A stretch of DNA of 64,000 nt from Bacteroidales bacterium. Lineage in GTDB: Bacteria > Bacteroidota > Bacteroidia > Bacteroidales > P3. Shown here in pieces: positions 19,800 through 27,873 of this stretch. The stretch is taken from positions 58,669 to 122,668 of the forward strand of contig JAFSPS010000047.1 of NCBI GenBank assembly GCA_017451385.1. The letters are read 5' to 3'. A model generated the notes under the pieces. It saw nothing but the letters and a program-made list of their open reading frames with translations, was not told the DNA's origin and did not search any database. Position 1 is the first letter of the stretch, and each line of letters starts with the position of its first letter. A program made the translations under genes and the position numbers.

Positions 19800-20573
19800 A
19801 TGACACGAGAAGACATACGACAAGTTGTTGCTACCGAGTTTACGCTGTTTGAGCAGGCCTATCACCGCCTCACCGATTCGCCCGTGCAGCTTATTCGCGA
19901 AGTGAACGATTATGTTGACCGCCGTTCTGGCAAGCGTATGCGTCCCTTGCTGCTGCTTCTGTCGGCAGGAGGGCGCGACAGCGAGCGTTCCGCTATGCTT
20001 GCCGCTGCTATGGAGATATTGCACAGTGCATCGCTGATGCACGACGATGTGGTGGATATGTCGTTGGAGCGTCGTGGACAGGATAGCGTCAACGGCCATT
20101 GGGGTAATCAGATTGCCGTGCTCTGTGGCGACTATTACCTCTCCTGTGTTATGAGGGTGATGAACGAGTTGGACGACAAACGAGCCACGCATATCGTCAA
20201 CGAGACGGTAAAGACCATGTGCGAGGGTGAGTTGCTGCAGCAGCAGTATCTCATGGAGCATCGGTTTGACAGCAGTCGCTATATGGACATCATCTATCGC
20301 AAGACGGGAGCGCTGATGACTGCCTGTTGCGAGTTGGGCGATGCGTCGTTGCGGCAGTATGGTGTCTGTTTCGGCACCGCCTTTCAGGTGCGCGACGACC
20401 TGATGGATTATGGCACTGACGACACCGCCATGCTGCCTGCCAAGGATGTTCTTGAAAGTGAGTTGCAGAGACTTGTGAATGAGGCTGTTGGGTGTCTGAA
20501 TGAGCAACCGGCAACGAAATATACGGAGGCCTTGCGTCACCTTGCGCTCAACCTGCTTGACACTTCCTGCTGA
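19800..20573 (+). CDS. Polyprenyl diphosphate synthase, shortened C-terminal region
   Basis: Trans-isoprenyl diphosphate synthase that builds linear prenyl chains for quinones or other lipids. Both aspartate-rich motifs are present: DDVVD near 81-85 with the downstream RRG, and DDLMD near 199-203. The substrate-binding lysine/arginine region GKRMRP is near 44. At 257 residues it is about 65 shorter than the usual 320-325 residue octaprenyl-type enzymes. The shortage lies after the second motif, where the usual Lys/Gly-rich segment ahead of TLP is nearly gone and the chain jumps to the final helix pair. It may be a divergent but functional short form, or it may be impaired. Confidence 0.82.
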   Translation: MTREDIRQVVATEFTLFEQAYHRLTDSPVQLIREVNDYVDRRSGKRMRPLLLLLSAGGRDSERSAMLAAAMEILHSASLMHDDVVDMSLERRGQDSVNGHWGNQIAVLCGDYYLSCVMRVMNELDDKRATHIVNETVKTMCEGELLQQQYLMEHRFDSSRYMDIIYRKTGALMTACCELGDASLRQYGVCFGTAFQVRDDLMDYGTDDTAMLPAKDVLESELQRLVNEAVGCLNEQPATKYTEALRHLALNLLDTSC

Positions 20574-20591
20574 CAGTTTGCTAAGTAGCAG

Positions 20592-21974
20592 ATGAATAAG
20601 CGCATATTATCTCTCGCACTGCCTAATATTGTGACCAACATCACTGTGCCGCTGCTCGGCATAGTGGATATGGCTGTGGTGGGGCATCTGAGTGTGGCGC
20701 ATATTGGGGCTATCACCATAGGTGCCAGCATCTTTAACCTCATCTACTGGAACTGTGGTTTCCTACGCATGGGCACCAGCGGCTTCACTGCGCAGGCCTT
20801 TGGTGCTGGCGATAGGGAGGAGCAGTGCCGCCTGCTGGTTCGTGCGTTGTCGGTGGCGTGGATGATAGCCTTGCTACTCATAGTGTTGCAATATCCAGTC
20901 AGTCTGCTTGCCTGTGCCATTTTCGATGGTGGCGACGAGGTTATGCAGATGGCAATGACCTATTTCTTCATACGCATCTGGGCGGCACCTGCCACGCTGG
21001 GTAACTACGCCGTAAAAGGGTGGTTCATAGGCATGCAGAACTCGCGCCTGCCTATGTGGATAGCCATCATGCTTAATATAGTGAATATAGTATGCAGCCT
21101 GCTTTTTGTGTTAGTGCTGCGGTGGAACATTGCCGGTGTGGCGTGGGGCACGGTGATAGCGCAGTATTGCGGACTCTTTGTAGGGTTGTGGTTTATCTAT
21201 CGCCGCTATGGCGACCTGTTCAGGTCATACGGCAGGGTGGGCGAGACCCGTCATGCCTCCTTTTCAATGCTCCTTCGAGATGCACTCCATCTTGATGCAA
21301 TGAAGGTGTTTTTCAAAGTCAATGCCGATATCTTTCTCCGCACGGTGTGCCTGTCGTTGGTCTTCACTTTCATCACAGCCGCCAGCGGACGCATCAGCGA
21401 TAGCGTGCTGGCCATAGACGCTTTGCTTTTGCAATTCTTTACGTTGTTTTCCTATATCATGGATGGCTTTGCCTACGCTGGCGAGTCGCTCGTAGGGCGA
21501 TATATTGGTGCTCGCGATGGTGGCAAGCTGCGTTCTGCCGTTCGGCTGCTGTTGGTGTGGGGTATGGCGTTGACGCTCTTTTTCACGCTTCTCTATGCGC
21601 TCTTCAATGAGCCGTTCCTACACATCTTTGCCAGCGACGAGACCCTCATTGCCGCCACACGTCAGTATCTTTTCTGGGTGCTGATAATTCCCGTCTGTGG
21701 CTTTGCGGCGTTCTTGTTCGATGGCATATTCATAGGCGCTACGGCGAGCCGCGTGATGCGCGACAGCATGTTTGTAGCCACCTTTTCATTCTTCGCCGTG
21801 TTCTATGGGGGACGGTGGCTGCTGGGCTATGTCGCCAAGGATGTGGCGTTGACAGAGTTTGAGCAGAATAATATACTGTGGGCTGCCTTTATGGTCTTTC
21901 TCTTGCTGCGAGGCGTATTGCAATGGCTGGCGCTGCGGCGTGCCGTCTATGGGCAGGTGCCTGCGGTGTGCTAA
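20592..21974 (+). CDS. MATE-family efflux transporter (DinF-like)
   Basis: A 460-residue protein with about twelve hydrophobic segments in two homologous halves, beginning MNKRILSLALPNIVTNIT, the usual DinF-type MATE N-terminus. MATE proteins export cationic compounds by Na+ or H+ antiport. The conserved LGIVDMAVVGHL segment near 24-35 is present. The gene starts 18 bases after the prenyl synthase stop. Its TAA overlaps the TAG of the opposite-strand metallophosphoesterase in the sequence CTAA at 21971-21974. The drug substrate cannot be told from sequence. Confidence 0.9.
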   Translation: MNKRILSLALPNIVTNITVPLLGIVDMAVVGHLSVAHIGAITIGASIFNLIYWNCGFLRMGTSGFTAQAFGAGDREEQCRLLVRALSVAWMIALLLIVLQYPVSLLACAIFDGGDEVMQMAMTYFFIRIWAAPATLGNYAVKGWFIGMQNSRLPMWIAIMLNIVNIVCSLLFVLVLRWNIAGVAWGTVIAQYCGLFVGLWFIYRRYGDLFRSYGRVGETRHASFSMLLRDALHLDAMKVFFKVNADIFLRTVCLSLVFTFITAASGRISDSVLAIDALLLQFFTLFSYIMDGFAYAGESLVGRYIGARDGGKLRSAVRLLLVWGMALTLFFTLLYALFNEPFLHIFASDETLIAATRQYLFWVLIIPVCGFAAFLFDGIFIGATASRVMRDSMFVATFSFFAVFYGGRWLLGYVAKDVALTEFEQNNILWAAFMVFLLLRGVLQWLALRRAVYGQVPAVC

Positions 21975-22963
21975 TCTTTGTGGCGCAGAGTGATTACCGT
22001 CACCTCGGCAGGGCACCAGAGGCGGAACGGTGCGGTGCATCCTATGCCGGCGTTGACATAAAGCATGCGTCCTTCCTCGTCATAGCGTCCGTCGCACTCG
22101 TGGAACATAAGATTGGCGAGCGACCATCCGAAGAGGCGCACCTGTGCGGCATGGGTATGGCCGGAAAGCGTAATCTGCACAGATGATTTGGGCAACACCT
22201 CGGCGCGCCAGTGGCTTGGGTCGTGAGTCAGCAGGATGGTGAAGAGGTTGTCGAGGCCTGTGGTGGCTTTTCGTAAGTCGCCTTTCTGGATGGTGGCGAA
22301 GCCTTGTCCGCCGCCATGGATGTTATCGACACCGGCAATGGCAATGCTGTCGCTGCCACGGCGAATGACCTTGTTAGTGTTGCGCAGCACTTGCCATCCG
22401 AGCTCGCGCTCTTCGATGTCGGTCAGCAGGCGGGCGGCTTTCTCGCGGTCGCTGTTGGACGAGAGCGAGTAGATGTAGAAGTCGTGGTTGCCCAGTACGC
22501 TCAATACGCCCTCACGTGCTTTGATATTGCGCAGCGTATTGGTGTGGCGGCGCACCTCGTCGATGCTGAGAGTTGACATATCGCCCGTGAAGCAGATGAG
22601 GTCGGCATCCTGCTGGTTGATGCTGTCCACTATGCGTTGCAGGGCTTCGGGATGCTCGTCGAAGGTGCCGGCGTGTATGTCGGAGATGTGCACAAGGCGA
22701 TAGCCATCAAAAGCCTGAGGCACCTCGTCGCTGCGGTATTCCACATGGTTGACCTCCATGCGGTAGCGTCCCCATAAGTAGCCGTAGGCCAGCAGGCTCC
22801 ACAGCAGCAGTGCCAACCCCGCGGCTGTCCATCCGAAAGGTGCGTAACTGACGGAGAAAGAGAAACATTTGCCTGTCAGCCAAGCGATGAGAAAAACGAT
22901 ATGAGGTATAAGGGCAATAACGACCCCTAAAATGAATGAAACAACAATCATAGAGCGATACAT
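21971..22963 (-). CDS. Membrane-anchored calcineurin-like metallophosphoesterase
   Basis: The 330-residue protein has two N-terminal hydrophobic segments (about 5-30 and 42-65). A calcineurin-like phosphoesterase domain follows with the metal motifs in order: HISDIHAG near 92, CFTGDMS near 124, LGNHDFY near 157, LTHDPSHW near 245 and LSGHTHAAQ near 265. This YkuE/YaeI-type layout hydrolyses phosphate esters, and some members act on UDP-diacylglucosamine-like lipids; the substrate here is not known. It is convergent with the MATE gene, sharing bases of the stop codon, and divergent from ftcD. Met5 is an alternative start. Confidence 0.88.
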   Translation of the reverse strand: MYRSMIVVSFILGVVIALIPHIVFLIAWLTGKCFSFSVSYAPFGWTAAGLALLLWSLLAYGYLWGRYRMEVNHVEYRSDEVPQAFDGYRLVHISDIHAGTFDEHPEALQRIVDSINQQDADLICFTGDMSTLSIDEVRRHTNTLRNIKAREGVLSVLGNHDFYIYSLSSNSDREKAARLLTDIEERELGWQVLRNTNKVIRRGSDSIAIAGVDNIHGGGQGFATIQKGDLRKATTGLDNLFTILLTHDPSHWRAEVLPKSSVQITLSGHTHAAQVRLFGWSLANLMFHECDGRYDEEGRMLYVNAGIGCTAPFRLWCPAEVTVITLRHKD

Positions 22964-23196
22964 GTGTGGATTGTGATAGTGGGGAATGAAAGGAATTAAA
23001 ATACAAAATATATAACGTTAAAAAAGATAATCAAGTGTGTAGGATTGATTATGTGGGTTGAAGAAGCATTGACGGTTATATGAGAATGATGCTGGCAAAA
23101 GTTGGAAAATTTGTAAAGAGAGATAGGTGAAAGACGAATTGCTCATAAATATTCTTTTATACAATTTTTTGATACCTAACAATAAATCAAAAATCG

Positions 23197-23204
23197 TACC
23201 TTTG
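23197..23204 (+). promoter_or_regulatory. -7 promoter element for ftcD
   Basis: TACCTTTG followed by CAG is a close match to TAnnTTTG, 44 bases before the ftcD ATG. The rest of the 284-base gap between the divergent phosphoesterase and ftcD shows no gene or hairpin that I can support. Confidence 0.7.
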
Positions 23205-23247
23205 CAGTTTCAAAACAGAAAAGAATAGAACTAATACACAAATAACA

Positions 23248-24945
23248 ATGAAACAACTTATTGAATGTGTGCCCAATATCAGCGAAGGGCGTGATATGAA
23301 TATAATCAATCAGGTTGCTGCCGAGGTGGAGACCGTGGAAGGAGTGAAACTGCTTGACGTGGACCCTGGTGCCACGACGAACCGCACGGTTATAACTTTT
23401 GTCGGAGAGCCGGAGCCTGTCTGCGAGGCAGCTTTCCGCTTGGTGCGCAAGGCGGCGGAGCTTATTGATATGCGTCGTCAGCATGGCGACCATCCGCGTC
23501 AGGGAGCTACCGATGTGTGTCCCCTCATTCCCGTGAGCAACATCACGATGGACGAGGTGGTGGAGTATGCTCATCGTCTTGGCGAGCGTTTCGGACGCGA
23601 GCTGAATATACCTGTCTATTGCTATGAGAGCGCAGCCTTCCGTCCGGAGCGTCGCAACCTTGCATACTGCCGTACCGGAGAGTATGAGTCGCTGCCGTCG
23701 CGTCTCGGCACGGAGCAGTGGTGTCCGGACTACGGTCCCAACGAGTGGAACGAGCATGTGGCGCAGACGGGTGCCACACAGGTGGGAGCACGCGACTTCC
23801 TCGTGGCCATCAATTATAACCTCAACACTACCTCCACGCGTAGGGCCAATGCTATCGCTTTCGATGTGCGCGAGAAGGGGCGCCCGCAGCGCGAGGGCGG
23901 TAAGGTGACTGGCAAGCCTATGAAGGATGCCAACGGCGAGGTGATAATGATTCCCGGCACGTTGAAAGGTACGAAAGCTATTGGCTGGTATATAGCAGAA
24001 TATGGCATCGCACAGGTGTCGATGAATATTACTGACATCAATGTGTCGCCGGTGCACAAGTGCTTTGACGAGGTGTGTGCCAAGGCGGCGGCGCGTGGCA
24101 TACGCGTTACGGGTTGCGAGATTGTGGGACTGGTGCCTAAGCGTGTGCTGATAGAGGCTGGCGACTACTATCTGGCTAAGCAGCAGCGCAGCCTCGGCAT
24201 CAGCGAGGAGGAGAAGATAAAGATTGCTGTCAAGTCGATGGGGCTCGACGACCTCAAGCCCTTCAATGCGCGCGAGAAGGTTATAGAGTATCTCATAGAG
24301 GACAAGAGCAAGCAGCGTCTGGTTGATATGACCTGCGAGGGCTTTGCCAACGAGACAGCTTCGGAGAGTGCAGCCCCCGGCGGTGGCTCGGTGAGTGCCT
24401 ATCTCGGTGCGTTGGGAGCATCGCTGGCAACGATGGTGGCAAACCTGTCGTCGCACAAGGCTGGTTGGGACGAGCAGTGGGAGACTTTCTCGAATTGGGC
24501 TGTCAAGGGGCAGGCTCTGAAAGATAGTCTCATAGCCCTCGTAGATGAAGATACCAATGCTTTCAACAAGATTATGGATGCCTTCGCCCTGCCTAAAAAG
24601 AACGACGAGGAGAAGGCTGTCCGTTCGCAGGCCATACAGGAGGCTACGAAATATGCCACGGAGGTGCCTTTCCGCACTATGCAGAAGAGTTTTGAGGCTT
24701 TCGAGATTTGCCGTGCCATGATTGAGACGGGCAACCCCAACAGCGTCACCGATGCCGGCGTAGGAGCTCTCTGCGCTCGTAGCGCCGTGATGGGTGCCCA
24801 CCTGAATGTGAAGATTAACGCGTCGTCGCTCAAGGACGAGGCTTTCAAGGCAGACATACTTGGACGCGCAGAGAAGATTGAGGCAGAGGCTATAAAGATA
24901 GAGTCCGAACTGCTGAAGATGGTGAACGAGAAGATAGGCCTTTAA
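23248..24945 (+). CDS. ftcD: Bifunctional glutamate formimidoyltransferase / formimidoyl-THF cyclodeaminase
   Basis: Last steps of histidine degradation: transfer of the formimino group from formiminoglutamate to tetrahydrofolate, then release of ammonia. The 565 residues hold the transferase N-domain (VPNISEGRD at residue 7, DVDPGATTNRTVITFVG near 39-55, HGDHPRQGATDVCPL near 80-95) and, from about 355, the cyclodeaminase domain (SAAPGGGSVSAYLGALGASL near 373). The fused form is common in Bacteroidales. No hut genes are visible nearby, and it appears monocistronic with a promoter 44 bases upstream and a hairpin after the stop. Confidence 0.95.
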   Translation: MKQLIECVPNISEGRDMNIINQVAAEVETVEGVKLLDVDPGATTNRTVITFVGEPEPVCEAAFRLVRKAAELIDMRRQHGDHPRQGATDVCPLIPVSNITMDEVVEYAHRLGERFGRELNIPVYCYESAAFRPERRNLAYCRTGEYESLPSRLGTEQWCPDYGPNEWNEHVAQTGATQVGARDFLVAINYNLNTTSTRRANAIAFDVREKGRPQREGGKVTGKPMKDANGEVIMIPGTLKGTKAIGWYIAEYGIAQVSMNITDINVSPVHKCFDEVCAKAAARGIRVTGCEIVGLVPKRVLIEAGDYYLAKQQRSLGISEEEKIKIAVKSMGLDDLKPFNAREKVIEYLIEDKSKQRLVDMTCEGFANETASESAAPGGGSVSAYLGALGASLATMVANLSSHKAGWDEQWETFSNWAVKGQALKDSLIALVDEDTNAFNKIMDAFALPKKNDEEKAVRSQAIQEATKYATEVPFRTMQKSFEAFEICRAMIETGNPNSVTDAGVGALCARSAVMGAHLNVKINASSLKDEAFKADILGRAEKIEAEAIKIESELLKMVNEKIGL

Positions 24946-24973
24946 TGGTTAAGTATTGACATCATGTGTTTCG

Positions 24974-24999
24974 TAAGCACTCCCCTACGGGGGTGCTTA
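24974..24999 (+). terminator. Hairpin downstream of ftcD
   Basis: TAAGCACTCCC pairs with GGGGTGCTTA-type sequence around a 4-base loop (11 bp including one T-G pair). No T tract follows, so termination is possible but not certain; mRNA 3'-end protection is the alternative. Confidence 0.45.
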
Positions 25000-25130
25000 A
25001 TATAAACTGTTGATATTTACCCTTCTGACGGGGCAGTAGAGTTTGATGTTAATTGTCTTTGCTTGAAAAAAAAACTGACGTTTTTTTTATAGAAGTTTCT
25101 AAAAATAATGTTTGAAATAATTGAAGTATT

Positions 25131-26018
25131 ATGAAAAAGATTCTTCCACTTCTTTTTGTAGCTTTTGTAATGCTGACGGTGGCATCGTGTGGGAAGGACA
25201 ATGACACTGCCGCCGAGCAGGGCAACTCTACTGCTCTTGTGCATAAGGCTTTCATCGTTGAGCAGCCCAAAGAGGCTAAGGGTGCATTGGATACTGTCAT
25301 TACTTATGCCATCAGTTTCCTTGATGCGAACAGTGTGCTGGTGGAGCGTGTCTTTGCCGAACTGGTAGATGGCGTGAGCGAGGTGCAGGGTATCCTCGCT
25401 TCGGTGGCCGACTATCGTTTCGATGGCACCACGGGCAGTTTCTCTGCTGTGATGGGCGGCGAGAGTCATCAGTTTGCATTCTCAATGACGGATGAGAGGA
25501 CGCTCACGCTGACGGTGGATGGCTACAGACTGGATGTGCGTCCGACGGATTTCGTGGCGGGGCAAACGGCAGGCAATGTGTTGTCGTCAACGTCATGGAA
25601 GATAGACCAGCAGGCAGTGGAGATGGCTGCTGAACGCTATGGCAATCAGGTTGCAGGACTGGAGTTTACTCTTAGCTTTGCCGAAGATGGTGCTACGGGT
25701 AGCATCTATCTCAACCATCCGATGATGTCTCTGCTTGGTGATATAGACCACAACATCCCCATGGAATATGATTATGCTCAGTCAACGGTTGTCGCTCTGC
25801 CATACGGCAGGATTGTGCTTGACAGCACGTCGCAACTGGGGGGTGCATTGGCCAGCGTACATGCCGATATGGAGGCTCATTATGTGGTAATCAATGCCCA
25901 AACGATGGTGCTTCACCTTAATGTAGGTAATGCGGCACCATTGCTGCAGGTGCCTACGAGTGATGTCTATTTGCCGTTGCGCTGCGTCGCACTGAATATG
26001 GACTATTATTGTAAATAA
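25131..26018 (+). CDS. Secreted lipoprotein, function unknown
   Basis: The 295-residue protein has a lipoprotein signal peptide with lipobox VASCGKDND near 18-26, so it should be anchored in the outer or inner membrane. The rest is Gly/Thr/Val-rich with a beta-strand pattern and resembles the calycin-like repeat lipoproteins common in Bacteroidales, but I cannot name a family. A two-part symmetry (SFSAVMGGESH near 105 and a similar strand order later) is possible. The following small gene starts 7 bases after its stop, so they are likely co-expressed. Confidence 0.75.
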   Translation: MKKILPLLFVAFVMLTVASCGKDNDTAAEQGNSTALVHKAFIVEQPKEAKGALDTVITYAISFLDANSVLVERVFAELVDGVSEVQGILASVADYRFDGTTGSFSAVMGGESHQFAFSMTDERTLTLTVDGYRLDVRPTDFVAGQTAGNVLSSTSWKIDQQAVEMAAERYGNQVAGLEFTLSFAEDGATGSIYLNHPMMSLLGDIDHNIPMEYDYAQSTVVALPYGRIVLDSTSQLGGALASVHADMEAHYVVINAQTMVLHLNVGNAAPLLQVPTSDVYLPLRCVALNMDYYCK

Positions 26019-26024
26019 TGGACG

Positions 26025-26258
26025 ATGACAAAGACTGTCGAAGAACTGAGAGAAGCACTTGTCCAAGAGCGTAAACGTCTTGAGGACTATCAGGACCTGC
26101 AGTCTGACCAGGGCGAGGATGATGCTTATATAGCGCGAGGCAACGGCTTTTGCGATGCCAAATATAGCGATGACTTCCTCGAAGGACAGATAGAGAGCTT
26201 CCGCGAGCGAATAGTGCATCTGGAGCAGTCGATAGCATTGATGGAAAAGAATGTGTAG
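26025..26258 (+). CDS. Small coiled-coil protein, function unknown
   Basis: A 77-residue acidic protein. Residues 3-27 and 47-75 are heptad-like and probably form a helical hairpin (EELREALVQERKRLEDYQ and FRERIVHLEQSIALMEK). The centre holds a short loop with one cysteine. It has no signal peptide. It begins 7 bases after the lipoprotein stop and is followed by a gap of 260 bases to rocD, containing a strong bidirectional terminator. I do not recognise a family, but codon pattern and context favour a real gene. Confidence 0.6.
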   Translation: MTKTVEELREALVQERKRLEDYQDLQSDQGEDDAYIARGNGFCDAKYSDDFLEGQIESFRERIVHLEQSIALMEKNV

Positions 26259-26450
26259 GAGGTGACTGGTTGTCGGTGAGCTAAGTTGTAGTGGCTTGTC
26301 GCCGTTTGTGTAGAGTGTTTTTGACTATCGGTAACTTCTATACATTAGGTTTATATGCAGGCTCTACGAGATTGAGAGGTTTGAAAAATCAAATAGTTTC
26401 TAATGATGTGTAACTCCTGCGGAGTTATTTATAGAAATCCCTTATTGTTA

Positions 26451-26498
26451 AAAAAAAAGCAATCGGGTGTCTAAAGAGACACCCGATTGCTTTTTTTT
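26451..26498. terminator. Bidirectional terminator between small coiled-coil gene and rocD
   Basis: A perfect 14-bp stem (GCAATCGGGTGTCT / AGACACCCGATTGC) with loop AAAG is flanked by A8 on the left and T8 on the right, so it can end transcription from either strand. It lies 20 bases from the rocD stop. A weaker AACTCC-TGC-GGAGTT hairpin sits at about 26412-26426. Confidence 0.93.
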
Positions 26499-26518
26499 AG
26501 TGAAAAATGTCTGATGGA

Positions 26519-27739
26519 TTATTCGAAGCTCTTGATGGCTTTCTTGATGATTTCCATGGCTTCGCGCAGTTGCTCTTCGGTGATGACCAGAGGGGGAGCG
26601 AAGCGGATGATGTGCTGGTGAGTAGGTTTGGCCAGCACGCCGAGATCGCGCATCTTGAGGCACACATCCCAAGCCTCTTTGCCGTTGTGAGGCTTGATGA
26701 TGATGGCGTTGAGCAGACCTTTGCCGCGCACCTTCTCAATCATGGGGCTCTTGAAGTTAGTCATCTCCTCGCGGAAGATTTTGCCGAGGCGCTCGGCATT
26801 CTCCATGAGGTGTTCATCTTTGATGACCTGCAGGGCGGCGATGCTGACCTTGGCAGCGATGGGGTTTCCGCCGAAGGTGGAGCCGTGCTCGCCGGGCTTG
26901 ATGTTGAGCATGATGTCGTCGTCGGCTAACACAGCACTGACGGGCATCACGCCGCCACCGAGAGCCTTGCCGAGGATGAGTATGTCGGGACGCACGTTCT
27001 CATGGTCCACAGCCAGCATCTTGCCGGTACGAGCGATACCGCTCTGCACCTCATCGGCCATGAAGAGGACGTTATACTTCTTGCAGATGTCGTAGCATTT
27101 CTTCAGGTAGCCATCATCGGGGACATATACGCCAGCCTCGCCCTGAATGGGTTCTACGAGGAATCCGGCGACCTTGTCGCCCTCTTTGGCGAGGACTTTC
27201 TCTAGAGCATCGGCATCGTTGTAGGGGATGCGGACAAAGCCGGGAGTCATAGGGCCGTAGTTGGCGTAGCTCTCGGGGTCGTTGCTCATGGTGATGATGG
27301 TGATGGTGCGGCCGTGGAAGTTGCCTTCGCAGCAGACGATTTTTACTTCATCGTTGGGGATGCCTTTCTTCACCACGCCCCAGCGGCGAGCCAGTTTGAG
27401 AGCTGTCTCGTCGGCTTCGGCACCGGTGTTCATGGGCAGCACTTTGTCGTAGCCAAAATATTCGGTAACATATTTCTCCCACTCACCGAGGCAGTTGTTG
27501 TAGAAAGCGCGGCTGGAGAGAGTCAGCTCATGAGCCTGGTCGCACATCGCTTTGACAATCTTAGGATGGCAGTGGCCTTGGTTGACAGCGCTATATGCCG
27601 ACAGGAAGTCGAAATATTTTTTGCCTTCGCAGTCCCATACGAATGCGCCTTCGCCCTTTGCCAGCACTACAGGTAGCGGATGATAGTTGTGGGCACCGTA
27701 GCGGGCTTCCATCTCCATGAATTGTTCGGATTTTGTCAT
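26519..27739 (-). CDS. rocD: Ornithine aminotransferase
   Basis: PLP enzyme that moves the delta-amino group of ornithine to 2-oxoglutarate, giving glutamate semialdehyde, in arginine/ornithine breakdown and proline supply. The 406 residues show class III aminotransferase motifs: NTGAEADETALKLARRWG near 105-122, GNFHGRT near 143, DEVQSGIARTG near 230, and the PLP lysine in LILGKALGGG near 258. The ATG at 27739 is chosen because an in-frame upstream ATG at 27784 overlaps the -7 promoter element. Ends against a strong terminator. Assignment over acetylornithine aminotransferase rests on overall resemblance and NTGAEA-type motif, so it is likely but not certain. Confidence 0.92.
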   Translation of the reverse strand: MTKSEQFMEMEARYGAHNYHPLPVVLAKGEGAFVWDCEGKKYFDFLSAYSAVNQGHCHPKIVKAMCDQAHELTLSSRAFYNNCLGEWEKYVTEYFGYDKVLPMNTGAEADETALKLARRWGVVKKGIPNDEVKIVCCEGNFHGRTITIITMSNDPESYANYGPMTPGFVRIPYNDADALEKVLAKEGDKVAGFLVEPIQGEAGVYVPDDGYLKKCYDICKKYNVLFMADEVQSGIARTGKMLAVDHENVRPDILILGKALGGGVMPVSAVLADDDIMLNIKPGEHGSTFGGNPIAAKVSIAALQVIKDEHLMENAERLGKIFREEMTNFKSPMIEKVRGKGLLNAIIIKPHNGKEAWDVCLKMRDLGVLAKPTHQHIIRFAPPLVITEEQLREAMEIIKKAIKSFE

Positions 27740-27781
27740 AATTTGAATGGTTTTTAGTGTAAAATAAGTTAAAAGATTTTG

Positions 27782-27789
27782 CAAATGTA
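27782..27789 (-). promoter_or_regulatory. -7 promoter element for rocD
   Basis: Reads TACATTTG on the minus strand, a match to TAnnTTTG, 43 bases upstream of the chosen ATG at 27739. It overlaps the upstream in-frame ATG at 27784, excluding that start. It also shows that rocD is transcribed separately from hydG. Confidence 0.7.
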
Positions 27790-27873
27790 CGAAAATGTTT
27801 TTGCTTTGGCAAATGTTTTTTTTCGGATGATTTGATAGAATCTATATCTTCTATTTCTTTCCTCAAAAAAAAA

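Noticed and set aside
26519-27739. Acetylornithine aminotransferase (argD) instead of rocD
   Set aside because: Both are class III aminotransferases. Length, NTGAEADETALKLARRWG region and lack of any arginine synthesis genes nearby favour ornithine aminotransferase, though the choice is not absolute.
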